From Priapulus caudatus (Eukaryota > Priapulida > Priapulimorpha > Priapulimorphida > Priapulidae): a stretch of DNA of 31,204 nt. The DNA lies in assembly GCF_000485595.1 (NCBI RefSeq), contig NW_014577314.1, forward strand, positions 133,711 to 164,914, written 5' to 3'. The translations under genes were made by a program, and so were the position numbers. Under the pieces are notes generated by a model. That model saw only the letters and a list, made by a program, of their open reading frames with translations, did not search any database and was not told the DNA's origin. This document shows positions 1 through 12,049 of the stretch, piece after piece. Position 1 is the first letter of the stretch; the number at the start of each line of letters is the position of its first letter.

Positions 1-161
1 GCTGAGATTAGAGAGACAGAGAGATGAGAGAAGAAGAGAGAAGAGAGAGAGAGAGAGACAAGACATGAGAGAGAGAGAGAGAGAGAGAGATTGAGAGAGA
101 AAAGAAGCAGAGAGAGAGGAGAGACATGAGAGAAAAGACAGAGAGAGAGAGAGAGAGGAGC

Positions 162-192
<31 letters not shown>

Positions 193-481
193 CAGAGAGA
201 GAGCTAGAGAGATATATAAATGGAGAGAGAGAGAGAGTAGAGAGAGAGAACAAAATCAGAGACAAGTAGACAGAGAGAGAGATGTAGAGAGAGACAGAGA
301 CACGAGAGAGCGAGAGAGAGAGAGAGAGAGAGATAGAGAGAGAGAGATGAGAGAGAGAGGAGGGAGAGAGAGACAGACAAGAGAGGACAGGAGATAAGGA
401 GAAACAGACAAGAGAGAGACACGTAGAGAGAGAGAGAGACAGACAGAGAGAAGACATGAGAGAGCGAGAGAGAGAGTATGA

Positions 482-512
<31 letters not shown>

Positions 513-540
513 AAAGTAGATTGAGAGAGCGTAGACGTGC
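1..540. repeat. Imperfect (GA)n microsatellite tract
   Basis: Almost pure purine sequence made of GAGA runs broken by single C or T interruptions, on the + strand. It is open in several reverse-strand frames only because CTCTCT translates as Ser-Leu repeats. No gene is supported. Confidence 0.95.
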
Positions 541-1203
541 AAACGCGCACGCCATCACGCGCACGCACGCTCGCGCCTTGGCGGCTTGTGAACAAGTCCT
601 TAAACCAGTTTCGAAAAAACCCTATCGAGTGATGCGCATGAAACAGCTCGATTGTTTGATTCCTCTTATATAAAGTTTAGCGGCTCTGCGATAATTCGTC
701 TGCTATGTAATTCGTACGTCATATTCGCCGCCGTGCCGAATTCGCGTTCGTGAAACTATGTCGGGTTGAAATAGTTCAGCAAGGACATGAACGTCTCTGG
801 TAAGGTTAGGGTTGATTCCTAACTGCTGTTGCGATGAAATGCCCGCTGTACATATTGTATAGACCGCTGTGAGAAAGATCCTAAGACAAGGTTCAAGACA
901 AAAATGCAAAGCCTATGATCAATCCTATGGTAATATAGTTTTATGTATGGTAATACGTATGATGCGACGTTAATTCATGATTGTTATATAATTTTTACGT
1001 TATATTGCAATCATTATATTAGGTTAGGATAATTCTGACAACACTTTGCAACGAAATCTTATGCTATTTTTGACAGATAGTCGTACATTAGTAGCTACAC
1101 GTAGTTTTTCTGGCAACGGGCTCCTGCCCACAATATAACAATTTCTCTGACTGGAGCAAGAATCGGTTAGGAGAAGAGTAGCCGGTCCTAATACTCATGG
1201 TAC
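541..1203. other. Unique sequence, no gene recognised
   Basis: Mixed-composition DNA between the GA and CA tracts. A 68-codon reverse-strand open frame (703-909) has a non-repetitive composition, but I recognise no domain, and no clear splice signals decide whether it is an exon. Confidence 0.6.
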
Positions 1204-2195
1204 TACAGCACACAACACACGGCCGAGTTACACAGTCACACAATCAGCACCACCACACACACACACACATCACAGCTTGGACACATCATTCACACCACAT
1301 GCACACCACATAGCACAGACACGCACACACACACACACTACACACACACACACAACACATACAACACTACCAACCACACCCACATACACACACGCGCACC
1401 CCGCAACAAACACACATGCACATACATCACACAAACACATCACAAACCACACACACACACACATACACACACACTCAGGCATTCACACACACATCAGGCT
1501 TACACACACACTAAACACACACAAGAACCATCAACCACATCACGCGCGCACTCACTACAAACCACACACACACACACACACACACATACTTTCAGCCACA
1601 TACATCACACCACTTAAATATATATATCATATATCCTATATACAACACACACACACACACACACCACGGCTGCACACACACACACTCAACGACACACACA
1701 CATCCGCGCGGCGCGCGCGCAACGACACACACAGCATCACACACACACAACACTCACACACACACACATATCACACACTTAGATTTAAATATATATATAC
1801 ACACACACACACACCCACACACACACACGACACACACACACTTATATATATATAATATAGATAATATCCACATGTCACAATCACGATCACACAACGACAC
1901 ACTCACACCACACACACACATTGTGTGTTTCACACATGCACGCGCGGCGCGCGCGCGCAACCATTCACACACACACACACACACACCAACACACCACACA
2001 TCTACACAGCACCCGCCACACACACACATACAAACACCCTTTTTTAAAAAATTTTTTTTAGAATTAATAAATAATAACACACACACACACACACATACAC
2101 AGCACACACACACACATCACACACACACACACACACAGCACACACACAGCTCACACACACACACACACAACACACACCACCACACACATAGGTAA
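1204..2195. repeat. Imperfect (CA)n microsatellite tract
   Basis: About 1 kb of CA-rich repeat with short TATA inserts (about 1618-1640, 1787-1800, 1842-1860) and two CG-rich palindromic patches of the GCGCGCGC type (about 1707-1720 and 1943-1960). His-Thr and Cys-Val open frames on both strands are repeat translations. Confidence 0.95.
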
Positions 2196-2890
2196 TGAGA
2201 ATATATATACTATGTTATAATATTAATGTATTATACACATACATACACATATACCAGCACATCATACATACATATACTACCACATATATACTATAAATAT
2301 ATTATGTTTAGTCACATATATATTAGTTATGTAATAATATATATATGATATATATAATTGTATATGTAATAGTAATACATATAATATATAACATATATAT
2401 ATAATTTATCTTACTCCGTATAATCTAGAACTGTCGGATGAATGTTTGTTTTTATAGATCGGATCAAGATATAAATGAGCGCATAAAGAATTAAAACAAA
2501 CAAAAATCAAAAAGCCGCAACAACTAATAGACCAGCAAAACAATAGATCGATTAACTATAGAACTATGATCTACTAGCTCGGTAACATATGGGCTAGCAT
2601 ACGGCTTCCGGCAGGCAACCGTACTCGAGCTATAGTTATAAGCTATAGAACTACATCAACAATAGATAACTAAAACAATAGCGCCATTTCATCGATATGT
2701 ATCATAGGTTATAAGAATGTAATACAAGGTTTATTCTTTATTAAAGCTTCGATGATCGCGAAGCGTGAAACTCGAAGAACAGCTAAAAGATGTCTGTCTT
2801 TAATTATCTACAGACTACAATTTAATTACGCTCTGACACATTAATGCATCGAACACTAACAGACAGTAATATGACTCATAGCATCAGACT

Positions 2891-2930
<40 letters not shown>

Positions 2931-4250
2931 GCTTGAAATCAAAGACAACACTCATATGACTTGCAAAACCATGTACTCAATAGCATATAATTTTATACTC
3001 AAAAGCACTGATATACCCCAAGGTATACCTTAATGGAGAACATTACTCCTTGGTTCAGCATTATTGTACGCTGATAACGAATTATAAGTAATTTATTGTG
3101 CATATGAGAAACCTTTACTATTCAGTATCAACGATAACTAATTTGAAAATTCCCGTATTTTTCGTAGCGGATATCAGAGCATGTGCTATCCTATCGCGAT
3201 TATGACGTAACTGCATATGATGAGTTTGTAATTTTCATTTTCGCATAATTCGTACTGGATGCTTGCAATGAAAGTGATACCATATTTACCTCTACTAATT
3301 GCCACAGTAATTAATATATAGTATAGACAACTTACAGACTGATATTATGAAAGCTGAAACAATTAAATATGTATAAAGCATGCGAAATAATGGACGCAAC
3401 AGAGTAATTTACGTCAACGCCACTAGAGGCAGCACGATCGATAAATACCCCGATAACAAACTCTAGCAATGTTTAAACGCAGATTTTAAATATAAAAAAA
3501 CGTTAAATAAAAACCGTAATAAACTTAACAGGAAATAAACGCTAAAATCCTTTCTCATTCCAAGTTTCCTCTGACCAGCGATAATAATTCCAGCTCGTGT
3601 AGGATGTTTGCCACTGTACCACCCTCGGCGCTCGGCCTGGGACAGGTACAGAGAATGAGCAAACGCGCGGCGCACCGTGACTGACGCGTTTACAGATTGA
3701 GCGTTCGATTCTCCTTGAAACAAAGTTGTCGAGAGAGTGATTAGCGAGCGAACGACGAGCCAACGACGTCGGCTGCGCGCATTCGTTAGAACGAACTATC
3801 ACTGTCCGCGATGGCCAACATTTAATGAGATGTGTACTGCGATTCCCCGTCCCGTTTATGGCACCGCATTCCTTCGACTTGACAGGCTGGGCTACCAGGT
3901 AAAGAGTGGGCCATAAAGTTGGCGTGTCTGTGTAGTAAACTGAAGGGAGATGAAGTGAAAAATCGCTGCGCGTTCAAGGTTCCCTGGGAATCGTCGTCGA
4001 TGCGACGACAGGCACACGCACACGCACAGGGGTCGCCGGTTTAGCGGGTGACGCGGCGATGCTCTGTAGCAAATAGCACGCTGGCTATTGGGAGCCGAGC
4101 GCCGGAGGGGGAATTGACGACGCGGTCATCAAATGATGATCAGTCGGACTGGAAGAATGCTGCGCGCTCGTTCTGCCATTAGCCAGCACACATTAGTTAT
4201 GTTGACGAGTGTGCCTGTCAGCTTGTACTGCGATGTCGAAAGAATCCGTG
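2196..4250. other. AT-rich then unique DNA, no gene recognised
   Basis: 2196-2410 is AT-rich with many TATATA runs. 2411-4250 is largely unique sequence with a (TA)n(CA)n microsatellite at about 2889-2931. Two overlapping reverse-strand open frames near 3463-3802 have mixed composition but no motif I know. This is most simply intron or intergenic sequence. Confidence 0.55.
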
Positions 4251-4529
4251 TTCGCGCACGCACGCACGCACCAGCAAGCACACAAACCAGACACGCGCGC
4301 GTACTCTCATGCCCACTCGCGTACACGCAAGAACACCGAAACACGCAGACGCGCGCACACACGCCCTCGCGCATGTTTCAACGCACGTATGTTTACACGC
4401 ACGCACGCACGCACGCACGCATGCACGCACGTACGCACGCTCACTCGTACACTCGGGTACGCAAGCACACCGAAACATAGACGCGCGCACACACGCCCGC
4501 TCGCATGTTTCAACACGCGCATCTTTACA

Positions 4530-4572
<43 letters not shown>

Positions 4573-4680
4573 GCACACCAGAAAACACACAAACGGACAC
4601 GCGCGCGCGCTCTCACGCACACTCGCGTACACGCTAGCACACGAAACATACAGACGCGCGCACACACAGACACACAAGTA
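4251..4680. repeat. Compound ACGC-rich minisatellite, period about 134-170 bp
   Basis: (ACGC)n runs alternate with a repeated non-simple block (CGAAACA, then GACGCGCGCACACAC, then GCATGTTTCAAC). The block begins near 4334, 4468 and 4638, so the larger unit repeats with spacing of about 134 and 170 bp. Ala-Arg-Thr-His and Cys-Val-Arg open frames across it on both strands are repeat translations. Confidence 0.85.
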
Positions 4681-5160
4681 CAGCCCGATTCATATAAATT
4701 CCGCGTAATAAACGATTGTTTCAATGTCTGGACTAATGAAGATGGGCTTGTAGCCAATCTAGGTGATTCATCAACGTGTTCCCATACTTTAATAAATTTG
4801 TTTGTCACTAGATATCGCACCTACAGTGAGCGAGCTTATATCTACAAAGCTAAATGCCGTACCTGGCAGGTGCGCAAACATTTGTTGACACTTTACGCAT
4901 AGGGAAGCGCAACACGTGTCTGCTTCAGTGTTAGTGCTCGAGAAAGCATTTATCCGTTTGAAATAACGACGCGCAGACAATTTAATCGGCAATACTCGCG
5001 TTTGTAAAAGACGCAAAGTAGCCATTGCACGAATTCGCACACAAACACGTTTATAGGAGTCTCGTTGGCGACAACGATCGTATACTTTTTTGTTGTTAAA
5101 AATTAATAGAAGCTTGTGTAGCCATATGGTGGACATTGTAGAAAATCACAGAACTTCAGA
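4681..5160. other. Unique sequence, no gene recognised
   Basis: Non-repetitive DNA between the ACGC array and the TA/GA microsatellite. A forward open frame entering from the repeat runs to 4902, but its unique part matches nothing I recognise. Confidence 0.55.
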
Positions 5161-5205
5161 GAGAAGGCGGGAGATAGTGAAACACACACACAAACAGAGA
5201 GAGAA

Positions 5206-5207
<2 letters not shown>

Positions 5208-5261
<54 letters not shown>

Positions 5262-5264
5262 GAG

Positions 5265-5300
<36 letters not shown>

Positions 5301-5327
5301 GGGAGAGAGAGAGAAAGAAAGAGAGAA

Positions 5328-5360
<33 letters not shown>

Positions 5361-5397
5361 AGAGAAAGAGAGAGAGAGAGAAGAAAGAGAGATGAGA

Positions 5398-5428
<31 letters not shown>

Positions 5429-5433
5429 GGGGG
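5208..5433. repeat. (TA)n followed by (GA)n microsatellite
   Basis: An uninterrupted TA run at about 5208-5249 passes directly into an imperfect GA tract that ends in a short G run near 5433. Open frames here read as Glu-Arg or Leu-Ser repeats and are not coding. Confidence 0.95.
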
Positions 5434-5440
5434 ATGAGGA

Positions 5441-6179
5441 AAATCAGAGCGAAGAGGTTGAAAATTAGCTAAGGGAACATGAGCACAAGGAACAGAAAAA
5501 CTGAAAAGGAGGAGAGGCTGAGAGACGGAGAAAAGAGAAAGCCCGTCCTCGGAGCGCGACAAAAAAACAACAACAACAAAAATAACGCCCCACACAATCC
5601 TCGTCGCCACGCCGCCCGCGCGATCTCACCCAAACAACCAACAACTCAAACCTTTTTCCACAACATACCGACCTAAACTCTTGTTTCGCTTTAGGAGCGG
5701 GGGCGCAGAGGGAGGCTTGACGAACGTTACGAGGCTACAGCCCCGTGCTGGCTGACAGGCGAGGCACGAGCGCGTCGCGACATACGAAGACGATGAGCGT
5801 GCGTCTCCTTCCTCGCAGCCGCCGCCCAACGATATTCCAGATCGCGCTACTTCCCCGCCGCGCCGCCGGAACAACCGTGCTACGCAGCAGCATCTTTGAA
5901 TTTTTATGCACGCACACACGCCGTCCCGCGCACCCAGTCCTCATTTAACTCGTTCGCATCATCAGCAGCACTAAGACGCACCGAGACCGTACGGTGGCGC
6001 GCTGGCGCGCGCGTCGGTGGTGGCACGGCCCGCGACGACGACGCGGCGTACGCTCCCACGAGTATTCGCGACCGCGCGCGACGCGCGTCGATATTCACTC
6101 GCACGACGGAGATTCGTCGCAGCGCCCCCTGCCGAGCAGGATGTTGTGATGGGGGTGTGCCTAGACATAACGACAGGTA
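5441..6179. other. CpG-rich unique region, no gene recognised
   Basis: From about 5690 to 6170 the sequence is GC-rich and dense in CpG, unlike most unique DNA in the window. Several short overlapping open frames exist on both strands, as expected for GC-rich DNA, and none has a recognisable motif. A CpG-island-like regulatory or first-exon region is possible but not shown. Confidence 0.4.
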
Positions 6180-7010
6180 TATATACCCTCAACAGCAGCC
6201 CCGATAACATATACACTCACAGCAGCCCCGAGTGACAAATACACGTCACAAGCAGCGCCCGATACATATACACTCACAACACCCCCGATACATAACCACA
6301 CAGCAGCCCCGATACATATACACTCACAGGCACCCCGATAATATACACTCACAGCAGCCTCGATACATATACACTCACACCGCAGCCCGATACGATATAC
6401 ACTCACACAGGTCAGCCCCGATATATATACACTCAAAACACCCCAACCCCCGAAATACTACATCCCACAGCAGGCCTCGTAACATATACACTCCAAACAC
6501 CCCGCGCGACCGATACATATACATCACAACACCGCCGATCATATAACACTCACAGCACCCTCGATAGCATATACATGCACAGCAGCGCCCGATAACATTA
6601 TACACTCAGCAGAGCAGACCCCGACTACATATACCTACGCAGCCACGATACATATACACTCACACCCCCCCGATAACAATATACAACCTCCAAACTAGCA
6701 ACCCTCGATACATATACACTCACAAGCAGCCCGATACATAATACAGCTCCACAGCAGCCCCGATAGCATACTACACTCACAGGCAGCCCGATACATATAC
6801 ACTCCCCAACACCCCCGATAACACACTATAGCACCACCAGCAACCCCTCGCTACACTATACACTGCCCACGCAGATCCCCGAATACAAATAATACACCTA
6901 CCACAAGCAGCCCCGATACAATTACACTCACACAGCACTCCCCCGATACATATACCACTCCACAAGCAAGCAACCCCGAAGCATATACACCTCACCATAC
7001 ACGGCATACG
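6180..7010. repeat. 26-bp minisatellite, about 30 noisy copies
   Basis: Tandem copies of a unit reading AGCAGCCCCGATACATA followed by TACACTCAC (26 bp). Nearly every copy carries small insertions, deletions or base changes, for example GATAACATA, CCCCCCGATA and GCAGCGCCCGA. The errors are mostly indels, so part of the divergence may be sequencing noise. Confidence 0.85.
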
Positions 7011-7572
7011 TCATGCACAGCACACACACACGCGCATGTACACCCACGACAGACACGCGCACATACATCACCGCATACATGCACGCGCTCGCACACACAC
7101 CACACACACACACCAACACACACACACACACGCACACACACCACACACACACACGCGCGCGCGCGACCACCACACACAACACACACCGCCCGGCACATAC
7201 ACGATACGTGCACGGCACACCGACCGCATGCACACCCACACAGACAGGGGGCCGCACCATACATACACAGCGAGCCCCGACCGCGTCCGCAATACATTGC
7301 ACGCGCCGCAACATCCACAACAAACACACACACGACACACACACACACACACACCAGCACACATCGCACACACGCACACGCAGCGACATCGCACACACCA
7401 CGCCAACTACCGCCACACGCCGCACGACGCACCACGCACACGCACAACGCACACGCACTCGCAACACGCACGACGCACGAGATCACACAGACACACGCAG
7501 CACGCACGTGCACGCAGCACAGCACTCACACACACACACAACACCCACCACCACACAGCACACACACACCCT
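7011..7572. repeat. CA/CG-rich simple repeat tract
   Basis: Imperfect CACACA and CGCACA repeats with a CGCGCGCG patch near 7153-7164. The long open frames on both strands consist of His-Thr or Cys-Val-Arg repeats. Confidence 0.9.
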
Positions 7573-7880
7573 ATATTAATATAATATTATATATATTTAT
7601 TTAACTCTTATTTACTATCTACGACTAACATAACACCCTATTAGTTATGATATACCCCACCTAGAAATTAAAAAACCTACGGACCTATCTACTTAAGACA
7701 GGTAAATACATACCGATAAATTTTCAACAATTTAATTGTAAAAGCAAAAGCTTTCGAAAGTCAAGCACAGCACACATGCATGCATCATCGTACTTGTGCA
7801 GTGTATTTTAACAGGTATTATAATTGAAATATTATATATATATATATATTATATTATATAGTTGTATATATTATAAATAC
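7573..7880. other. AT-rich unique spacer
   Basis: AT-rich DNA with a short TATATATA run near 7833-7850. I see no gene or repeat unit beyond this. Confidence 0.6.
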
Positions 7881-8400
7881 TTATCTTAGACATAGTGATG
7901 GATGATCAGATAGGCAATGGATGGATATATAGATAGCGATGGATCGACTCAGATAGATAGATGATGATTAGATTAGACAGACAACGACAGGAACTGAGAT
8001 AGATCAGATAGATAGACAGACACAGCAGAGGCGAACCACAGATAGATAAATATGATAGATTAGATAGATAGATAGATAGATAGATAGATATGAATTAGGA
8101 TACGATGAAAAGTAGATAGATAGATAAGATAGATAGAGTACAAGATAGCAGATAGATACGATGAGCAAAATAATAGTAGATAGAAAAGATAGATCGATAG
8201 ATAGATATATGATAGATAGATAGATGATTAGATAGTAAGATAGATAGATAGACTAGATAGGATAGATAGAGTAGATCGATGGATAGATCGATTAGATAAG
8301 ATAGATAGATAGATAGATATGAATAAATAGATAGATAATGAGGATTAGGTAATAGATAGATAGATAGTAGATAGATGGATCGATAGATAGATAGAGACAG
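7881..8400. repeat. Imperfect (GATA)n tract
   Basis: About 0.5 kb of GATA/GATG tetranucleotide repeat with frequent one-base insertions and losses. The reverse strand reads as a Tyr-Leu-Ser-Ile repeat open frame. Confidence 0.9.
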
Positions 8401-8800
8401 AAGAAACGAATGATGCGTACTGGTCACATTAATCTGGCTCTATCGCGTCAGGCAGTACATTGGACGGGCAAGAATACATACCATGCTCACTCTAATGTCC
8501 ATATATCTGCGAACAAGGAGGCGAGATGCCACCGTGTCGGTGACATTGCGGCGAACGTTATTCCGACTGCTACGCGGACTGCGTTCGTGAACTGTGCTTG
8601 CTTGATTGTCATATACATCGTGCCATCTGCTCGCCCCAGCTTTTGGCGACACGTTATGAGAAGTAGATCCAGCGCAGTTAGAATTTTATGGCGGCCGTGA
8701 GATGTAGCGGGTTTAACGACGGCGAACCAAGAACGCAGCAGTTGTATATATACTAACCGATTCATCCTGAGTGGCCGGTGCAGATGTGGTGCCGTGGTTA
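8401..8800. other. Unique sequence, no gene recognised
   Basis: Mixed-composition DNA between the GATA and TG tracts. A 96-codon forward open frame (8410-8700) matches no family I know and has no clear exon boundaries, so it is not called. Confidence 0.5.
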
Positions 8801-8837
8801 TATATGATATTATATAATATATAATATATATATATAA

Positions 8838-8882
8838 GTGTGTGTGTGTGTGGTGTGTGTGGGTGTGTGTGTGGCGCGTGTG

Positions 8883-8924
<42 letters not shown>

Positions 8925-9010
8925 GCGTGTGCGTGTGCGTGTGCGTGTGCGTGTGCGTGTGCGTGTGCGTGTGCGTGTGCGTGTGTGTATATGCGTGTGT
9001 TGTGCGTGCG
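8838..9010. repeat. (TG)n and (GTGTGC)n microsatellite
   Basis: A TG dinucleotide tract in which about 8918-8985 is a regular 6-bp GTGTGC array. It is preceded by a TATA-rich stretch at about 8800-8836. TGTGCG alternation has the purine-pyrimidine pattern that favours Z-DNA, which is an inference only. Confidence 0.95.
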
Positions 9011-9560
9011 TAAGCGGGCTTGGGTATACATGATCCAGTGTCGAATCCAACACATCTAACCGTATATTAACGAGTCGCAATTATAATGCTTACAATAACA
9101 CGGGATTAAAATTGACGAATTGGTATTATGATAACTTCCGACAATACGCCCATCGTGGTTAAAGGCCGAGCGCGAACGATCGCGATAGCCTACCGTACAG
9201 CCAGCATGCATTACAGTGCCAGATGTTGCTTTCTTTACCCACAGGGCAGCCTCGACAACAACGAGAACCGCATAGACACCTACAAAGGAGTAATCCAGAA
9301 AGGTAAAGCCGTAAAACTCCATTCAACGATATGCGGGTACTATATTAGAATAAAAACACCGGGTCCGCGCCGCATGCGTGCTTTGAGGCAGACTACGAGC
9401 ATTAGTGTGACGCGTTGCCCCTCGGCAGCTCGGCAGTCTCCTGTTGCTAGATATGTGACGTCACGCATGGAAATCGTATGATTAAACGCGCGGGTTTGCC
9501 TCTGATTGTGCGGATCCTGAATATTATTTACTCCGACCAGCGTGGAAGCGAGTATTATAC

Positions 9561-9561
<1 letters not shown>
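9011..9561. other. Unique sequence, no gene recognised
   Basis: Non-repetitive DNA with open frames on both strands (9128-9481 forward, 9056-9322 reverse). Neither resembles a known domain. The perfect palindrome TGACGTCA occurs at 9456-9463. Confidence 0.5.
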
Positions 9562-9624
<63 letters not shown>

Positions 9625-9690
9625 CGCGTGTGTGCATGTGTGCGTACGTGCGCGTGTGTTCGCGTGCATGTGTGCGTGCGTGCGTGTGTG
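9562..9690. repeat. (TA)n followed by TG/CG microsatellite
   Basis: An uninterrupted TA run at about 9562-9620, then a GTGTGCGTGCG-type tract to about 9690. Confidence 0.93.
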
Positions 9691-10100
9691 ATTGTGTATT
9701 GTCAGTAAATAAGCCTGTAGGCTGCACGCTCTCGACGTTCCGTGTTTGCGAGAGCTGCCGCGGGCCTGCACCCTTAAGCACTGAACGCATTGTCGCTCGC
9801 GACTACGCACCCGAGCAATGTTTTTAATTCATTTGTACACGGCCCGTGGCGTTTTCGCTCCAGGTAGGGTTGATTAAGTCAAGCAACGTGTCGAGTGTTT
9901 GGGTTAGGACGTGTGCGCGCGGGCCATGCCCGCCAGTCACAATCTACATGTTTCTTTCATCGCCTCCTCTTCGCCTGGGGATCGCGAACACAAATAAAGT
10001 GTAACATTTCTCCCGCTGCTGTGTCGGGGAGTATACGTACGCACGCGCAACACTCGGCTCCCTGCATACCCGCATGTGCGTATAGCTGTGTTGCTCAGGT
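9691..10100. other. Unique sequence, no gene recognised
   Basis: Mixed-composition DNA between the TA/TG microsatellite and the 15-bp minisatellite. No motif, RNA gene or clear exon was seen. Confidence 0.5.
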
Positions 10101-10279
10101 AACGCGCACTCATGCAACGCGCACTCACTTAATACACACACACACACGCAATGCACACTCATGTAACGTGCACTGACGCAACGCGCACTGACGCAACGCG
10201 CACTGACGCAACGCGCACTGACGCAACGCGCACTGACGCAACGCGCACTGACGCAACGCGCACTAAGGCAACACGCACT
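10101..10279. repeat. 15-bp minisatellite (AACGCGCACTGACGC)
   Basis: Copies of a 15-bp unit run in register from about 10163 to 10279 with almost no change. Diverged copies extend back to 10101 (AACGCGCACTCATGC) around a short CA insert. The unit shares the words TGACGCA and CGCGC with the large satellite at 22-30 kb, although the two units differ. Confidence 0.92.
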
Positions 10280-10379
10280 GCGGTTTGCGTGATCTTACCA
10301 CCGCCTGTACTCTAATGTTGTGGTTATGAAACCAGAAAACTCCCAGAAAAAAAACGTCTAAAAAATTCACTTATGTACG

Positions 10380-10506
10380 CACACTCGCACACGCACGCGC
10401 GCGCACGCACGGTCGCACGCACGCGCACACACGCACACGCACACGCACACGCACACGCACACGCACACGCACACGCACACGCACACGCACACGCACACAC
10501 ACACAC
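10380..10506. repeat. (CACACG)n microsatellite
   Basis: A 6-bp CACACG array, most regular at 10429-10497, with ACGC-rich flanks. Confidence 0.95.
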
Positions 10507-10735
10507 GTGTCAGATGTTTTTCTTCTGGCGAGAATCACAAGCAACCCATTTCATGTATTTAAATACAAAATCTTCAAATAATTTAGTTGGCGCGATTGTC
10601 ATTGCGAAATGTATATTATTTTATATCTAATATTTATATCTATATATTTTATATCTATTTTATTATTTTAAATGGGTGTATATTATCTAGCTGTTTAACC
10701 AAAATATTTGTGTTTAACTTCCTAGCTCTTAGAAC

Positions 10736-10912
10736 AACAACACAAATAGCAACAGCAACAACAATAACAACAACAGCGACAGCAACAACAATATCAACAA
10801 CAACAATAACAAAAACTACAATAAGAATAACAATAACAGCAACATCAGTAACAACAACAGCAACCGCAGCAGCAGCAGCACTCCCAGCAGCAGCAGTAGC
10901 AGCAACAAATAA
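10736..10912. repeat. Imperfect (AAC)n/(AGC)n trinucleotide tract
   Basis: CAA, ATA and CAG trinucleotides with point changes give a Thr/Ala-rich forward open frame and a Val-rich reverse one. Neither has non-repeat coding sequence attached, so a protein is unlikely. Confidence 0.88.
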
Positions 10913-11580
10913 TAATTTTATCATAATCAAGAAGGCACATCAACAAGTATTTTGGTAACGGATGGTGTAAATTAGAAACACCTGTTATTAAAACTGTTAA
11001 AACTGTAAAAATATTTATTAAAACTGTTCATTACCACGATCAACGTATGACGTCACAGTGTCACACAAAAGTGTCACAGAAAACAAAATAAAAGCTTGCA
11101 TTTAATGATTCTATTCCGCACTACATTTATAATTATCGAAAATATATTTAGATGAATATAATTACCCAGGACAGCGACCATTCCGAATATTTTGACCCCC
11201 AAGTAATTTTATTCGAGGGGGATGTCTTTAGTAGGGCTTTGCGGCAATATTTGTGGGTCGCTATACGGTGTTGCTAAGGTCTGTTATGTGACCTGCAACT
11301 AATCTCTTGCCGCCATTATCTAAAATCGCAATGTAAAGAACAGCTTTCGAGATGTGATTATGCGAGAAAGTTGCGACTCGAAGAACGCGTCCACAGTTTT
11401 ATTTTTTAAGGTGGCGTCTGGATACGGATGCCAGTTAGTTCTTTATCGACATCTTCACACCGATCTAAATAAAATAACCAGTCACCCCGAAATAGTCACG
11501 AGAAGTTACTGACCGTATTCTGAAAAAAATATTGTTTTCGCCGTTTCAAATATGACATTTGCAATTCGATTTTTTTTCAG
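10913..11580 (+). other. Presumed TfAP-2 intron, 3' part
   Basis: Unique, AT-rich sequence leading to the AP-2 exon acceptor at 11579-11580 (pyrimidine run TTTTTTTTCAG). It contains a short direct repeat of ATTAAAACTGTT near 10987-11030 and the palindrome TGACGTCA at 11048-11055. No AP-2 N-terminal exon (Pro/Tyr-rich activation domain) was found here or further upstream. Confidence 0.6.
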
Positions 11581-11797
11581 TAGGTAAACGGAATAACAAC
11601 GCCGAGGCGGCCTTCGCTAGAGGCATGATGATGAATAGGGGCGTGGCAAGTCCATCTGACATCTTTGTGTCCGTACCTGGCCGTCTGTCGCTGCTCAGTG
11701 CCACTTCAAAGTACAAGGTTACTGTCGCCGAAGTGCAGCGCCGCCTATCGCCGCCAGAATGCCTTAATGCATCGCTACTAGGGGGCGTACTACGAAG
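11581..11797 (+). CDS. TfAP-2: Transcription factor AP-2, internal exon (start of conserved region)
   Basis: This exon encodes the start of the conserved AP-2 DNA-binding and dimerisation region. AP-2 proteins are nuclear factors that bind GC-rich palindromes as dimers and control ectodermal, neural and appendage development. The reading frame contains [16 protein letters not shown], then [20 protein letters not shown] and GGVLR, which are near-identical to animal AP-2 proteins as I know them. The preceding Met-rich segment ([16 protein letters not shown]) corresponds to the less conserved linker. The acceptor follows a T-run ending CAG, and the donor is GTAAAT after CGA-AG. The exon is 217 bp, enters in phase 1 and leaves in phase 2, splitting an Arg codon that exon 12050-12168 completes. 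The family's VFCSVPGR is IFVSVPGR here. Family identity is near certain; N-terminal exons are absent from the window. Confidence 0.96.
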
Positions 11798-12049
11798 GTA
11801 AATACTGTTTCGTATGCGCCAGCGCGCACGCAGACACAGACACACGCGCACGCACGCGCGCGCGCACGCACGCACGCACACACATAATTAAGTGACCTGT
11901 GACGTAATTTTTTTTTCTTATTATTAACGTGTGCGTCACTATAATGTCCACCTGTATCGCTCTCACAATGCCACGACTAGCGCATCACATTCACACAGAA
12001 TACCAAACCAATTTGACAATATGATTGAATGTTTTTTAATTGCCTTTAG
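11798..12049 (+). other. TfAP-2 intron with CG-rich microsatellite
   Basis: A 252-bp intron with donor GTAAAT and acceptor TGCCTTTAG. It contains an ACGC/CGCG microsatellite at about 11818-11884, which lies only some 20 bp from the donor. Confidence 0.93.

Noticed and set aside
8-595. 195-codon Leu-Ser frame and similar frames at 5146-5610, 11963-12487 and 19322-20164
   Set aside because: These are translated GA/CT microsatellites with no unique coding sequence.
1277-2195. His-Thr and Cys-Val frames over CA/TG repeats, also at 7013-7584, 8487-9080 and 20161-20553
   Set aside because: They are open on both strands because the repeat lacks stop codons; not coding.
3463-3802. Reverse-strand frame with RKLGMRKDF, considered as a GPCR tail exon
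   Set aside because: The phase and residues do not fit a join to the TM7 exon, whereas the exons at 17426-17683 fit exactly.
4133-4902. Ala-Arg-Thr-His frames
   Set aside because: They are translations of the (ACGC)n compound repeat; the unique end to 4902 matches nothing.
9128-9481. Frame with TPIVVKGRA, faintly like the AP-2 linker before the conserved region
   Set aside because: The likeness is a few residues, there is no acceptor in front, and the flanking residues do not fit.
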